A stretch of DNA of 64,000 bases, from NCBI GenBank assembly GCA_963850255.1, contig CAWKLL010000046.1:27395-91394 (forward strand). Reading direction: 5' to 3'. Made by a program: the position numbers and the translations under genes. Source of the stretch: J054 sp963850255. GTDB lineage: Bacteria; Pseudomonadota; Gammaproteobacteria; Steroidobacterales; GCA-2729495. A model generated the notes under the pieces. That model was given only the letters and a program-made list of their open reading frames with translations, was not told the DNA's origin and did not search any database. This document shows, one piece after another, positions 27,923 to 35,849 of the stretch (the stretch's first letter is position 1; each line of letters starts with the position of its first letter).

Positions 27923-28249
27923 ATGACCGAGGATTTGCTCAATCCGGACACGCCGCTGGAGGAGATGCGCGAGCACGCCAGCGACGCGGCGCAGCTGCTT
28001 AAAGCGCTGGCCAACGAGAATCGCCTGTTGATTCTGTGCACCCTGAGCGAGGCTGAGCTCTCCGTCGGTCAGCTGAACGAGCGCATGGATCTGAGCCAGT
28101 CAGCGCTATCGCAGCACCTGGCCGTGTTGCGCCGCGATGGCCTGGTTAATACGCGCCGGAAAGCCCAGACGATCTATTACTCGCTGGCCGGCGGTGCGGC
28201 GGGCAAGCTGATCGAAACGTTGCACGGCATTTATTGCGGCGGCGACTGA
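27923..28249 (+). CDS. ArsR-family persulfide-responsive repressor (BigR/SqrR/YgaV type)
   Basis: A 108-residue winged-helix regulator: LLKALANENRLLILCTLSEA, then DLSQSALSQHLAVLRRDGLV (recognition helix and turn) and a C-terminal helix. It has two cysteines only, C39 in helix 2 and C105 near the end, 66 residues apart. This matches the pair in BigR (C42/C108) and SqrR (C41/C107), which forms a di- or tetrasulfide bridge with reactive sulfur and releases DNA. The metal-site histidines of ArsR/SmtB sensors are absent. It is divergent from the SQR-remnant/RND/LolA/barrel/DUF2892 operon, which I infer it controls. Start: ATG at 27923. Confidence 0.85.
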   Translation: MTEDLLNPDTPLEEMREHASDAAQLLKALANENRLLILCTLSEAELSVGQLNERMDLSQSALSQHLAVLRRDGLVNTRRKAQTIYYSLAGGAAGKLIETLHGIYCGGD

Positions 28250-28318
28250 GACTCAATGGCGAGGGCCGATGGCGGAAAATTTCTAATAGTTTCGCCGGTC
28301 TGGCACGAAGCTCAGTCG

Positions 28319-28349
28319 AAAAAAAACCCGGCACAAGGCCGGGTTTTTT
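28319..28349. terminator. Bidirectional Rho-independent terminator
   Basis: An A-tract (28319-28326) leads into CCCGGC-ACAAG-GCCGGG (28327-28343) and a T-tract (28344-28349). The arrangement terminates in both directions and sits between the convergent BigR-like and VPLPA-CTERM genes. Confidence 0.9.
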
Positions 28350-28368
28350 CGTCGACTTGAGAGTTACC

Positions 28369-29025
28369 TCAGGCTGCTCTGCGGCGAATCCAGCCCAGCA
28401 GACCCAGGGCGGAACCGAACAGCCAGACGGCTGCGGGTACCGGGACGACCGTAAAGGTGTATATGTAGCCGAGCGGTGTGTCGGGAACAACAAAGGTAAA
28501 CTCGGACTGTTCGGTGATGATCAGGCTGCTGCCTGCATTCTCAACGACCGAAATCTGGTTACAGACGTCACCTGCGCCACCATTGTTTGGCGGCGTAATG
28601 CCTACCGGCGGGCAGAAACTGGTGTCCGGAGTACCAACATTGTCGAAGCCAGTATCGAATATTCCGCTAGCGCCGAGCGGTGCGAAACCATAGAAAGGAT
28701 TCGAGCAAGCAGCGCCGGAGATATCCGTACAAATACCCGAGTTTACGATGGAGCTTCCGCCGACTGTGGTCGACCAATTGCCATTGGTATACGTGTAGGT
28801 TCCCCCAGCACCAGCGGCAGAGAATTGAAGACCGGCAATTGATACGTTGCCCGCTCCGTCCACCGTTGCAGTACCCGCCAATGGAAGTGAACCACCCGAA
28901 ATCGAACTCGGCGCGAAGCCAGTGAACTGATTATAGGCAGCCACGTCCGTGAGCACATAGACCCCGGCCGCGTTGGCACTGATACAGCAGAGACTCAGCG
29001 CCGAGACTAATAGTAATTTCCTCAT
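28369..29025 (-). CDS. Secreted VPLPA-CTERM (PEP-CTERM type) protein
   Basis: A 218-residue exported protein with a Sec signal peptide (MRKLLLVSALSLCCISANAA), a low-complexity Gly/Ser/Thr-rich body and a C-terminal sorting signal: VPVPAAVWLFGSALGLLGWI followed by RRRAA. The VPxPAAxWLFGSxLLGL-type motif, hydrophobic helix and arginine cluster define the VPLPA-CTERM signal, recognised by exosortase systems that process proteins for the cell surface or exopolysaccharide matrix. The body itself matches no family I know. A c-di-GMP-I-like riboswitch lies immediately upstream, suggesting expression tied to surface attachment. No exosortase gene is in this window. Confidence 0.85.
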   Translation of the reverse strand: MRKLLLVSALSLCCISANAAGVYVLTDVAAYNQFTGFAPSSISGGSLPLAGTATVDGAGNVSIAGLQFSAAGAGGTYTYTNGNWSTTVGGSSIVNSGICTDISGAACSNPFYGFAPLGASGIFDTGFDNVGTPDTSFCPPVGITPPNNGGAGDVCNQISVVENAGSSLIITEQSEFTFVVPDTPLGYIYTFTVVPVPAAVWLFGSALGLLGWIRRRAA

Positions 29026-29060
29026 GGGAAATCCCCCTTTATTACGACAGTAGTAAGAAA

Positions 29061-29165
29061 AGCAGGCAGCCCGGCAGTCTCCCCTTTAGCGCTATTGTCG
29101 AAAATAGCGCAAGACACCCGTAGCTTTCCGGCCCGGGCTTACGCCCGGTGTGGCTTTTACTGCTC
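29061..29165 (-). promoter_or_regulatory. Cyclic di-GMP-I (GEMM) riboswitch-like leader of the VPLPA-CTERM gene
   Basis: Read on the minus strand, this leader has the GEMM order. A P2 stem CCGGGC/GCCCGG carries a GNRA loop GTAA (29133-29148). The conserved block AAAGCTACGGG (29117-29127) follows, then a P3 stem GCGCTATT/AATAGCGC (29089-29110), and the conserved 3' block GCCGGGCTGCC (29065-29075), close to the consensus AGCCGGGUUGCC. A short P1 (GCAG with CTGC) is possible, with the A-U pair of the consensus changed to G-C on both sides. The 5' half has about 10 extra bases relative to the usual form, which lowers confidence. It ends some 36 nt before the ATG and its ribosome site. Confidence 0.62.
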
Positions 29166-29414
29166 GTTTTTTTTCCAGACCACTGTCGGTTGCGTCACCG
29201 GGAGTGGTCCGCAGCTAATCTACGTGAAACTCACCTGCAAAGTCCAATTTCTCGGGCATAATCGTGGTGAATCCTTAGAGACCAAAGGCTATGCCGCGTT
29301 TCTCAGGACCGATTCAATTCTTCCGCGCGTATTTGAAGCATTATGTTAATTTCGCCAGCGCGTTTGCGCTGTCAGGCTCCCTTTAGCAACCTTCCCTTGC
29401 CCGGCTCTTCGACT
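29166..29414. other. Intergenic remainder between riboswitch and PQQ dehydrogenase
   Basis: The gap between the VPLPA-CTERM gene and the cytochrome-PQQ gene is 389 nt. Its first part is the riboswitch-like leader; the remaining 249 nt holds a run of eight T residues near 29166 and otherwise nothing I can assign. It must carry the divergent promoters of both genes. Confidence 0.4.
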
Positions 29415-30986
29415 ATGTCTCCGCCTCCATACATTTTTATTGTGTCTGTCCTGGTCGCGCTGCTGATCACTGCGAAGTCGGCCGCCGCGCAGGGTTTCGA
29501 CCCGGCCAAGGTCAACTGGGAAGCCCTGAGCAAGATTCCCATGCGCGACGACTTCATTAAGAAATTCAACAAGGATTGTGCCGTTTGTCACGGCGAGGAC
29601 CTTGCGGGCGCGCCACTGGGTACACCGCTGGTCGGTGTGGACCTGCGGCATGGCGAATCGGTGAAAGAAATTGCCGTGAGTATCAGTCGGGGTTTTCCGG
29701 ACACGGGCATGCCGGCCTGGGCCGAAACCCTGAGCGAAACCCAGATCTGGAACCTGGCCTTGTATGTGGCCGAGCAGCGACAGGGCACTACGATCCTCGA
29801 CAAGCGCGACAACATTCCATTGTCGATACCCACGCAGACCATCAACAGTGAAGCGCACGCGTTTCGTATCGAGGTGGTTGCAACGGGCCTTGATCCTTTA
29901 CCGTTTTCTATTGCGCCGATGCCTGAAGGGCGACTTCTGCTGTCCGAACGGATGCGCGGACTCAGCATCATCTCGGCCGAGGGCGAAAAGTCGGCGCCCA
30001 TCAAAGGCACGCCGCCGGTATACGACGATGCCGGCGTATTTCTTGGCCAGGTCATGGGCCTCGGTTGGATGCTCGACGTAGCGTTGCACCCGCAGTATGC
30101 GGACAACGGCTGGATCTATATTCATCACACGGATCGCTGCGACAACTGCAACGACCTGAGTCGACGTGCCGAGCAATCCGTGTCCATGAACCGGCTGATT
30201 CGCGGCCGCGTCGTTGCCGGCGAATGGGTAGATGAACAAGTCCTCTGGCAGGCAGACCTCGAGGCCTATACCACGATGTCCGACCTGGCCGCAGGCGGTC
30301 GCCTGGCCTTTGACGATTCCGGTCACGTATACATCAGTATCGGCATGAAGGACTCGATGGATTTCCTGGGCATACAAGACTTGAGCCTGCCGTTCGGGAA
30401 AGTACTGCGTCTGCACGACGACGGCCGGATTCCGGCTGATAATCCGCTGGTCGATAACCCGGATGCGCTGGACGCGATCTACACCTATGGTCATCGCAGC
30501 GTGCAGGGCCTGGAGTTCAATCCGTCTACCGGCGATTTGTGGAGTACCGAAATGGGGCCGCGCGGTGGTGACGAGCTGAATCGCCTGGTCTCCGGCGGCA
30601 ACTATGGCTGGCCGATCTTTACCAGCGGCGTGAACTATGACGGCCGGCCCGTCGACGTGGCCGATAAGCTGGGAATCGAGCTGGCACCGGAAGACACGGT
30701 ATTTCCCGTCGTCGACATGACACCGTCGCCGGCCATCTCAAGCTTCGTGTTTTACCGGGGCGATGCGTTTGCCGGTTGGAGCAATAGCATCATCGTCGGC
30801 ACCTTGCGTGCCACCGACTTGTTACGGATGGAAGTGGTCGACAACCAGGTCGTGCATACCGAGAAGTTGCTGAGTGACCTGGCCCGGTTTCGTGATATCG
30901 AGATTGGCCCGGCCGGCGAGCTGTATATTTTGCTGGAGCACAAGACCGGTAGTCAGATCATCAGGCTGGTGCCAGCTGATGATTGA
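29415..30986 (+). CDS. Periplasmic cytochrome c - PQQ-dependent aldose sugar dehydrogenase fusion
   Basis: A 523-residue exported oxidoreductase. Signal peptide about residues 1-26 (IVSVLVALLITAKSAAAQ). A class I cytochrome c domain (about 45-130) has the haem site CAVCH (C55, C58, H59) and a likely axial Met in DTGMPAWAE. A beta-propeller of the glucose/sorbosone dehydrogenase (Asd, YliI-like) type fills 150-523: PEGRLLLSERMRGLSII, LDVALHPQYADNGWIYI, HRSVQGLEFNPSTGDLWSTE and GGNYGWPIF. Expected reaction: PQQ-dependent oxidation of sugars or alcohols, with electrons handed straight to the attached haem. The cytochrome precedes the propeller. The ATG at 29415 gives a proper signal peptide. Confidence 0.85.
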   Translation: MSPPPYIFIVSVLVALLITAKSAAAQGFDPAKVNWEALSKIPMRDDFIKKFNKDCAVCHGEDLAGAPLGTPLVGVDLRHGESVKEIAVSISRGFPDTGMPAWAETLSETQIWNLALYVAEQRQGTTILDKRDNIPLSIPTQTINSEAHAFRIEVVATGLDPLPFSIAPMPEGRLLLSERMRGLSIISAEGEKSAPIKGTPPVYDDAGVFLGQVMGLGWMLDVALHPQYADNGWIYIHHTDRCDNCNDLSRRAEQSVSMNRLIRGRVVAGEWVDEQVLWQADLEAYTTMSDLAAGGRLAFDDSGHVYISIGMKDSMDFLGIQDLSLPFGKVLRLHDDGRIPADNPLVDNPDALDAIYTYGHRSVQGLEFNPSTGDLWSTEMGPRGGDELNRLVSGGNYGWPIFTSGVNYDGRPVDVADKLGIELAPEDTVFPVVDMTPSPAISSFVFYRGDAFAGWSNSIIVGTLRATDLLRMEVVDNQVVHTEKLLSDLARFRDIEIGPAGELYILLEHKTGSQIIRLVPADD

Positions 30987-31097
30987 TGCAGGTCCGTTCT
31001 ATCGGTCGTAGATCTCCTTATTTACCGTCCCGGCAAGGGGGCTAGAATACAAATACAGTCGCTTAATTCGTCTCAGTATCAAGCGGGGATAATTATT

Positions 31098-31565
31098 ATG
31101 AGATTTTACAAGAGCTTGGCAGCCTTGCTGTTGCTGGCTCTCTGCACGGCCCAGGCTGCAGAGGTGGATTTCTCCGGCAACTGGACGCTGAATACGTCGA
31201 AAGGGCAAAACCTGGGCATGGTTGCTGCGATCCAGGAAAGCCTGGTGGTTGCGCAGACCGATACTGCGCTCACGATTGATTTCACCGACGTCTTTCAGGG
31301 CAACACCACTACGCGCCAGACTGAATACGACCTCAGCGGTGCGGCGGTGCAAAACTTCGCGGCTATGGGTGATGCCAGCCAGACCGTTTCCCGCTGGGAA
31401 GGCGATTCGCTGGTCACTACCTGGACCAGCGAAGGCGCCATAGTCGGCACTGAAGTTGTAAAAATCGAGACCCGCAAGCTGATCGAGGATGGCCAGTCCA
31501 TGTCGGTGGAAACGGCACGCGAAGGGCGTCCGTCCATGATCCTGGTCTACGATCGTCCGGAATGA
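31098..31565 (+). CDS. Small secreted protein of unknown function
   Basis: A 155-residue exported protein. Signal peptide MRFYKSLAALLLLALCTAQA with cleavage before AEVDF. The mature part starts DFSGNWTLNTSKGQN and is beta-rich with alternating polar and hydrophobic residues, ending SMILVYDRPE. Similar short 'FSGxWxLN' proteins are common in proteobacteria and may be lipocalin-like, but I recognise no specific family. It ends 10 nt before the MacA-like adaptor gene, so it could be the first gene of that export operon. Start supported by an AT-rich upstream region. Confidence 0.65.
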   Translation: MRFYKSLAALLLLALCTAQAAEVDFSGNWTLNTSKGQNLGMVAAIQESLVVAQTDTALTIDFTDVFQGNTTTRQTEYDLSGAAVQNFAAMGDASQTVSRWEGDSLVTTWTSEGAIVGTEVVKIETRKLIEDGQSMSVETAREGRPSMILVYDRPE

Positions 31566-31575
31566 AGCCGGCGCA

Positions 31576-32655
31576 ATGAAACTTGGCCTGGGTATCGCCA
31601 TCGTGGCTGCGTTGCTCGCAGTGGCGGGCGGTGTTTATTGGCAGCAAAGCGGCAGTGCCGGTGACTCGCTGTCGCTGACCGGGGCTACCTATGTCACGCC
31701 TGAACGGCGCAGTATTGCGTCGGGGGTGCTGGCTACCGGTATCCTGCGCTTGCGTACCGGCGCGGAAGTGCGAGTGGGTTCGCAGTTGTCCGGCATTGTC
31801 GAAGAACTCAAGGTCACCGTCGGTTCGCGAATCAAGCGCGGCGACCTGATTGCGCGTATCGATTCGCGCGGCCTCAGGTCACGCCTGGCCCAGGCCGACG
31901 CGCAGATCAATGTACTTGAGCAAGCTGTCAGCCGCGCCGAAGTTGAACTGGAGAGAGCCCGCCGGCTCGACCTGGATAAACTGGTGGCGATCACCGAGGT
32001 TGAAGATCGTCGCCTCGACTTGCTGGATGCGCGCGCCCGCCTGGAGAAAGCGCGACGCGACGCCGAGGTAGTTGAGACCGATCTCACTTACGCCGAAATC
32101 CGCGCGCCCATTTCCGGCACTGTGGCTTCGGTGGCGACCCAGGAAGGCGAAACCGTGGCCGCGTCCTTCACCACACCGACATTCGTCACCATCATCGATG
32201 ACCAGGCCCTGGAGCTGGTGGCCATGGTCGATGAGACCGACATTGGCACGGTAGTAGCAGGCAACGAGGTCCTGTTTACCGTAGAGGCGTTTCCCACAGA
32301 GGAATTTTCCGGGACGGTGAAACAGATTGCGCCCAAGGGCAGCATCATTTCGGGCGTGGTGAATTACGAGGTCATGATTGAGATTGGCTCGCCCGTTGAC
32401 TTGTTACGGCCAGACATGACGGCGAACGTGTCGGTCAGGACTGCCGAGCGCGAGGCGCTGGTTTTGCCCAGTGCTGCCATTCAGCGCGATGGCTTTGATC
32501 GCTTCGTCTACATTGAGGCCGCCGGGGGCCCGCGCCGCCGTTCGGTGATCATCGGTACCCGCGACGGCGCCTTCACCGAAATCCGCGAAGGTCTGGCGCC
32601 CGGCGACCGGGTGTTGCTGGAACCCTTGCCATCCAATCCTGAGCGGCCAAGCTAG
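31576..32655 (+). CDS. Membrane fusion protein (MacA/HlyD family) of an ABC exporter
   Basis: Periplasmic adaptor of 359 residues with an N-terminal membrane anchor (LGLGIAIVAALLAVAGGVYW). The order is typical: lipoyl half (VRVGSQLSGIVEELKVTVGS), coiled-coil hairpin (about 85-165, QADAQINVLEQAVSRAEVEL...), second lipoyl half (ISGTVASVATQEGETV), then beta-barrel and membrane-proximal domains. It would connect the inner-membrane ABC permeases encoded next to an outer-membrane factor. No TolC-like gene follows; only a broken one exists in the window near 49 kb. The ATPase gene begins 10 nt downstream. Confidence 0.88.
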   Translation: MKLGLGIAIVAALLAVAGGVYWQQSGSAGDSLSLTGATYVTPERRSIASGVLATGILRLRTGAEVRVGSQLSGIVEELKVTVGSRIKRGDLIARIDSRGLRSRLAQADAQINVLEQAVSRAEVELERARRLDLDKLVAITEVEDRRLDLLDARARLEKARRDAEVVETDLTYAEIRAPISGTVASVATQEGETVAASFTTPTFVTIIDDQALELVAMVDETDIGTVVAGNEVLFTVEAFPTEEFSGTVKQIAPKGSIISGVVNYEVMIEIGSPVDLLRPDMTANVSVRTAEREALVLPSAAIQRDGFDRFVYIEAAGGPRRRSVIIGTRDGAFTEIREGLAPGDRVLLEPLPSNPERPS

Positions 32656-32665
32656 GGGTGCGAAT

Positions 32666-33376
32666 ATGATCGAAGCGGAACATTTGCAGAAGATTTTTGA
32701 TCGCGCCGACGGCGCGTCAGTGACGGCCTTGCGTGATGTGTCCTTCGTTATCGAAGACGGGGAGTTCATTACCGTGCGCGGCGCTTCCGGGGCCGGCAAA
32801 TCCACACTGATGAATATTATTGGCTGCCTGGATACACCCAGTGCCGGCATTTATCGGCTGGCCGGGGAGGACCTTTCCAACTATTCGGACCAACAACGTT
32901 CCCGGGTGCGCAACGAACGCATTGGATTTGTGTTCCAGTCATTCAACCTGCTGGCGCGTACCACTGCCGAAGAAAATGTTGAATTGCCGGCTTTGTATCG
33001 CGGCGATGCACCGGATCGTCGTAAGGCGAGAGCCTTGCTGGAACGGGTCGGCTTGGGCGAGCGCGTTGATCATTTCGTTTCGGAACTGTCCGGCGGCGAA
33101 CAACAGAGGGTGGCCATCGCCCGCGCGCTGATGAATGATCCGCCCTTGCTGCTGGCCGATGAGCCCACCGGCAACCTGGATTCGGCCGCCGGCGAGGCGA
33201 TCATGCAGCTGCTCACCGAGTTGCACCACGAGGGCCGGACCATCGTCCTGGTGACCCATGACGAAGCGGTGGCGGCCTTCGCCCAGCGCGAGCTGTATAT
33301 CCGCGATGGCGTGATTGCTGAAGATCATGCCGTGCATGCTGGCCAGAAACCGCCCGAACAGGGAGTTTCCGTATGA
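32666..33376 (+). CDS. ABC transporter ATP-binding protein (MacB/LolD type)
   Basis: A 236-residue ATPase subunit. Walker A GASGAGKST (about residues 38-46), Q-loop FQSFNLLARTT, signature LSGGEQQRVAIARAL, Walker B LLLADEPTGNLD and switch His in VLVTHDE. The family is the MacB/LolD/FtsE group, which powers mechanotransmission exporters or lipoprotein release instead of classical transport. It overlaps the next permease gene by 4 nt (ATGA), so the subunits are made together. Confidence 0.95.
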   Translation: MIEAEHLQKIFDRADGASVTALRDVSFVIEDGEFITVRGASGAGKSTLMNIIGCLDTPSAGIYRLAGEDLSNYSDQQRSRVRNERIGFVFQSFNLLARTTAEENVELPALYRGDAPDRRKARALLERVGLGERVDHFVSELSGGEQQRVAIARALMNDPPLLLADEPTGNLDSAAGEAIMQLLTELHHEGRTIVLVTHDEAVAAFAQRELYIRDGVIAEDHAVHAGQKPPEQGVSV

Positions 33377-34596
33377 ACCTGTCTCGAACCACGCGCCTGG
33401 CGCTGCGCAGCTTGTGGCGAAATCCCTTGCGCAGCCTGTTGATGATGATCGGTGTGGCCGTCGGCATCGCCGCACTGACCACGGTGACTTCCATCGGCGA
33501 AGCAACCCGGCAGCAGACCCTGAGTGAATTCAAAAATATGGTTGGCACCTTCGACGTGGTGAATATCTCGCCGGGGGGCGGGCGCACGCGCGGCATGCCC
33601 TCGCTGACGACGGTGGAGCCGACCCTAAAGTTTTCCGATGCGACAGCCATAGCCGCCGAAGTTCCCGGCGTGGTCCAGGTGGCTGAAGTCCAGAATGCCT
33701 TTGATATCGATGTGAAGCACCGCGACCAGGTGACGGCCAGCGCCATGTATGGTGTCGCCGCGAACTGGCTGGAAATGCATAGCTACTTTGTTGCCGAGGG
33801 CAATATTTTTTCGCCGCAGGATATCAGTTCGCTGGCGCGGGTCGCGGTCATCGGTCCGGACGTGAAGCAGGCCTTGTTTCCCGGTCAGCCGGCGCTGGGA
33901 AAGCAGATTCGCATCGGCAATGTGCCATTCCAGGTCAAGGCAGTGCTCGAGTCACGCGGCGCCGGTCCGGGTGGCAGCAGCCTGGACAACATTGTTTTCA
34001 TACCCGTGACTACGGCCTCCAAGCGTCTGTTTAATCGTGATTACCTGACCACCATTACGGTGCAGTTGGCAGATCCGGAACGTTCGGATCCCGTGGTTGC
34101 TGACATCCGTCGCCTGCTGCGCGAGCGACACGGCATTGTGCCGCCGGGAGAGGATGATTTCACGATTAGCAATCCGCGTGCCGCGGCCCTGCAGGTATCG
34201 AATGTGAGCTCGACCCTTAATCGGGTGATGCTGGGTTCGGCTGCCGTAGCCACCTTTATCGGTGGCATTGTCATCATGGGCTTGATGCTGGTGGCTGTAG
34301 CCGAGCGCAGGCGCGAGATTGGCATGCGCCGCGCTGTCGGTGCGACGCAAACGGATGTCATGCAGCAGTTCCTGATCGAAGCCGCGATGATCTCGGCCCT
34401 CGGTGGCATCGTTGGCGTGTTGCTCGGTATCGGTGCTGCCGTTTTCATGGCCCTGCAGCGCTCGCTGCCGCTGGTCCTGCTCTGGCCAGCCATTGCCGGT
34501 GCGCTTGGCCTGGCGGTGCTGATTGGTCTGCTGTTTGGATTGCAGCCGGCCTGGAAAGCGGCCCGCATGGATCCCATTGACGCACTGCGCGGCTAG
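33373..34596 (+). CDS. MacB-type ABC permease, first copy
   Basis: A 407-residue permease with four membrane helices. First helix near residues 20-40 (SLLMMIGVAVGIAALTTVTS), a large periplasmic MacB_PCD domain (about 45-270), then the FtsX domain with three helices (FIGGIVIMGLMLVAVAERRR, REIGMRRAVGATQTDV, LGGIVGVLLGIGAAVFMALQ). The motif EIGxRRAxGAT is the coupling region contacting the ATPase. With its neighbour it would form a heterodimeric transmembrane unit. Confidence 0.92.
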   Translation: MNLSRTTRLALRSLWRNPLRSLLMMIGVAVGIAALTTVTSIGEATRQQTLSEFKNMVGTFDVVNISPGGGRTRGMPSLTTVEPTLKFSDATAIAAEVPGVVQVAEVQNAFDIDVKHRDQVTASAMYGVAANWLEMHSYFVAEGNIFSPQDISSLARVAVIGPDVKQALFPGQPALGKQIRIGNVPFQVKAVLESRGAGPGGSSLDNIVFIPVTTASKRLFNRDYLTTITVQLADPERSDPVVADIRRLLRERHGIVPPGEDDFTISNPRAAALQVSNVSSTLNRVMLGSAAVATFIGGIVIMGLMLVAVAERRREIGMRRAVGATQTDVMQQFLIEAAMISALGGIVGVLLGIGAAVFMALQRSLPLVLLWPAIAGALGLAVLIGLLFGLQPAWKAARMDPIDALRG

Positions 34597-34599
34597 GAC

Positions 34600-35826
34600 T
34601 TGAACCGCAGCTACCGCCTGTTGATGTTCTCGGGCCTGCGCCAGATCTGGCGCTTTCCGTTGCGTTCTTTTCTGATTGTCAGTTGCGCGGCCTTTGGGGT
34701 GGCGGCGGCTATCACCGCAGTGAACTATGCCAGTGCCGGGCGCGCTCAGGTGCTCGAACAAATCAGCCGCCTGGGCAGCAATGTCATCATCGTCTCCGCC
34801 AAGCAATCCCGGGCTGTGGCGGGTCGTGAGCGCACGGGCGCCATTGTCACCACGCTGACGCCAGCGGACTATCGCGCGCTGCGCGAGCAGGTTACCGGGC
34901 CGGTGCCTTCGTCGGCCCTGGTGAGCAGTAGTCTGCGATTGAAAGCGGGCTATCTGTCCAAAGTCACCACCGTGGTGGGCGTTGAGCCTGATTATTTCCC
35001 CATGAAGGCCTGGCGGCTGGAAGACGGTTCGCTGTTTGATACGGAAGCCGTACGGCGTGCTACACGGGTGGCGATCCTCGGCTCTGGCGTTGCCCGCGAT
35101 CTGTTCGAATCCGGCTCGCCCGTGGGCGAACGGTTATTTATCAACCGTGTCCCGTTTGAGGTCATTGGCGTGCTGGCTGAACGCGGGCCGGGCCTCGATC
35201 AGGTCGACGAAGATGCGCGCGTGTTTGTGCCCCTGTCCGCGGCCATGCGCCGGCTGTTGAATATCGACTATTACAACGCCCTGTTATTCGATCTTCCCGA
35301 CCTGCAGCGTATGCAGACCACCGAGGATCAGCTGACAGAGCTGCTGCAAGCACGGCACCGCAGCTCGGACTATCGTCCGGATGACTTCCAGGTGCAGACC
35401 CAGCGGGAACTCATTGATACGCAGCTGGCATCGGCCGACCGGCTGAGTTTCCTGGTCAGCTGGATCAGCCTCAGTATCCTCGCCGTATCCGGACTCGGCA
35501 TCATGTCCATTGTCTGGATTGCGGTGCGCGGTCGCACCCGTGAAATCGGCACCCGGCGGGCACTTGGCGCTACGGCAGGCCAGGTATTTTTTCAGTTTGC
35601 CTTCGAATCGGCACTGCTGGCCGGGCTTGGTATTTTTTTGGGTCTGTTGCTGGGCGATGTCGCAACGCGCCTGCTGGCCGCAGTCTTGCAAATGCCCATG
35701 GCTTTTCAGGCTGCCAATGCCTGGCTGGCCGTTAGTGTCGCGCTGATTCTGAATCTCGCCTTTGCCAGCTGGCCGGCGCTGCGCGCAGCACGGCTGGATC
35801 CCATCCTGGCGCTGCAATCAGACTGA
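34600..35826 (+). CDS. MacB-type ABC permease, second copy (TTG start)
   Basis: A 408-residue paralogue of the previous permease: N-terminal helix (LRSFLIVSCAAFGVAAAIT), MacB_PCD periplasmic domain (about 45-265) and FtsX domain with WISLSILAVSGLGIMSIVWI and REIGTRRALGATAGQV. The start codon is TTG at 34600, 4 nt after the preceding stop; no ATG or GTG is better placed. Two half-permeases plus adaptor plus ATPase give a complete MacAB-like inner-membrane complex. It is convergent with a second, related export operon. Confidence 0.9.
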   Translation: MNRSYRLLMFSGLRQIWRFPLRSFLIVSCAAFGVAAAITAVNYASAGRAQVLEQISRLGSNVIIVSAKQSRAVAGRERTGAIVTTLTPADYRALREQVTGPVPSSALVSSSLRLKAGYLSKVTTVVGVEPDYFPMKAWRLEDGSLFDTEAVRRATRVAILGSGVARDLFESGSPVGERLFINRVPFEVIGVLAERGPGLDQVDEDARVFVPLSAAMRRLLNIDYYNALLFDLPDLQRMQTTEDQLTELLQARHRSSDYRPDDFQVQTQRELIDTQLASADRLSFLVSWISLSILAVSGLGIMSIVWIAVRGRTREIGTRRALGATAGQVFFQFAFESALLAGLGIFLGLLLGDVATRLLAAVLQMPMAFQAANAWLAVSVALILNLAFASWPALRAARLDPILALQSD

Positions 35827-35849
35827 ATTGCAGCCAGCTGCCAGGTTGC

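Noticed and set aside
35827..35849. Terminator between the two convergent ABC operons
   Set aside because: The 23-nt gap has no hairpin with T-tract.
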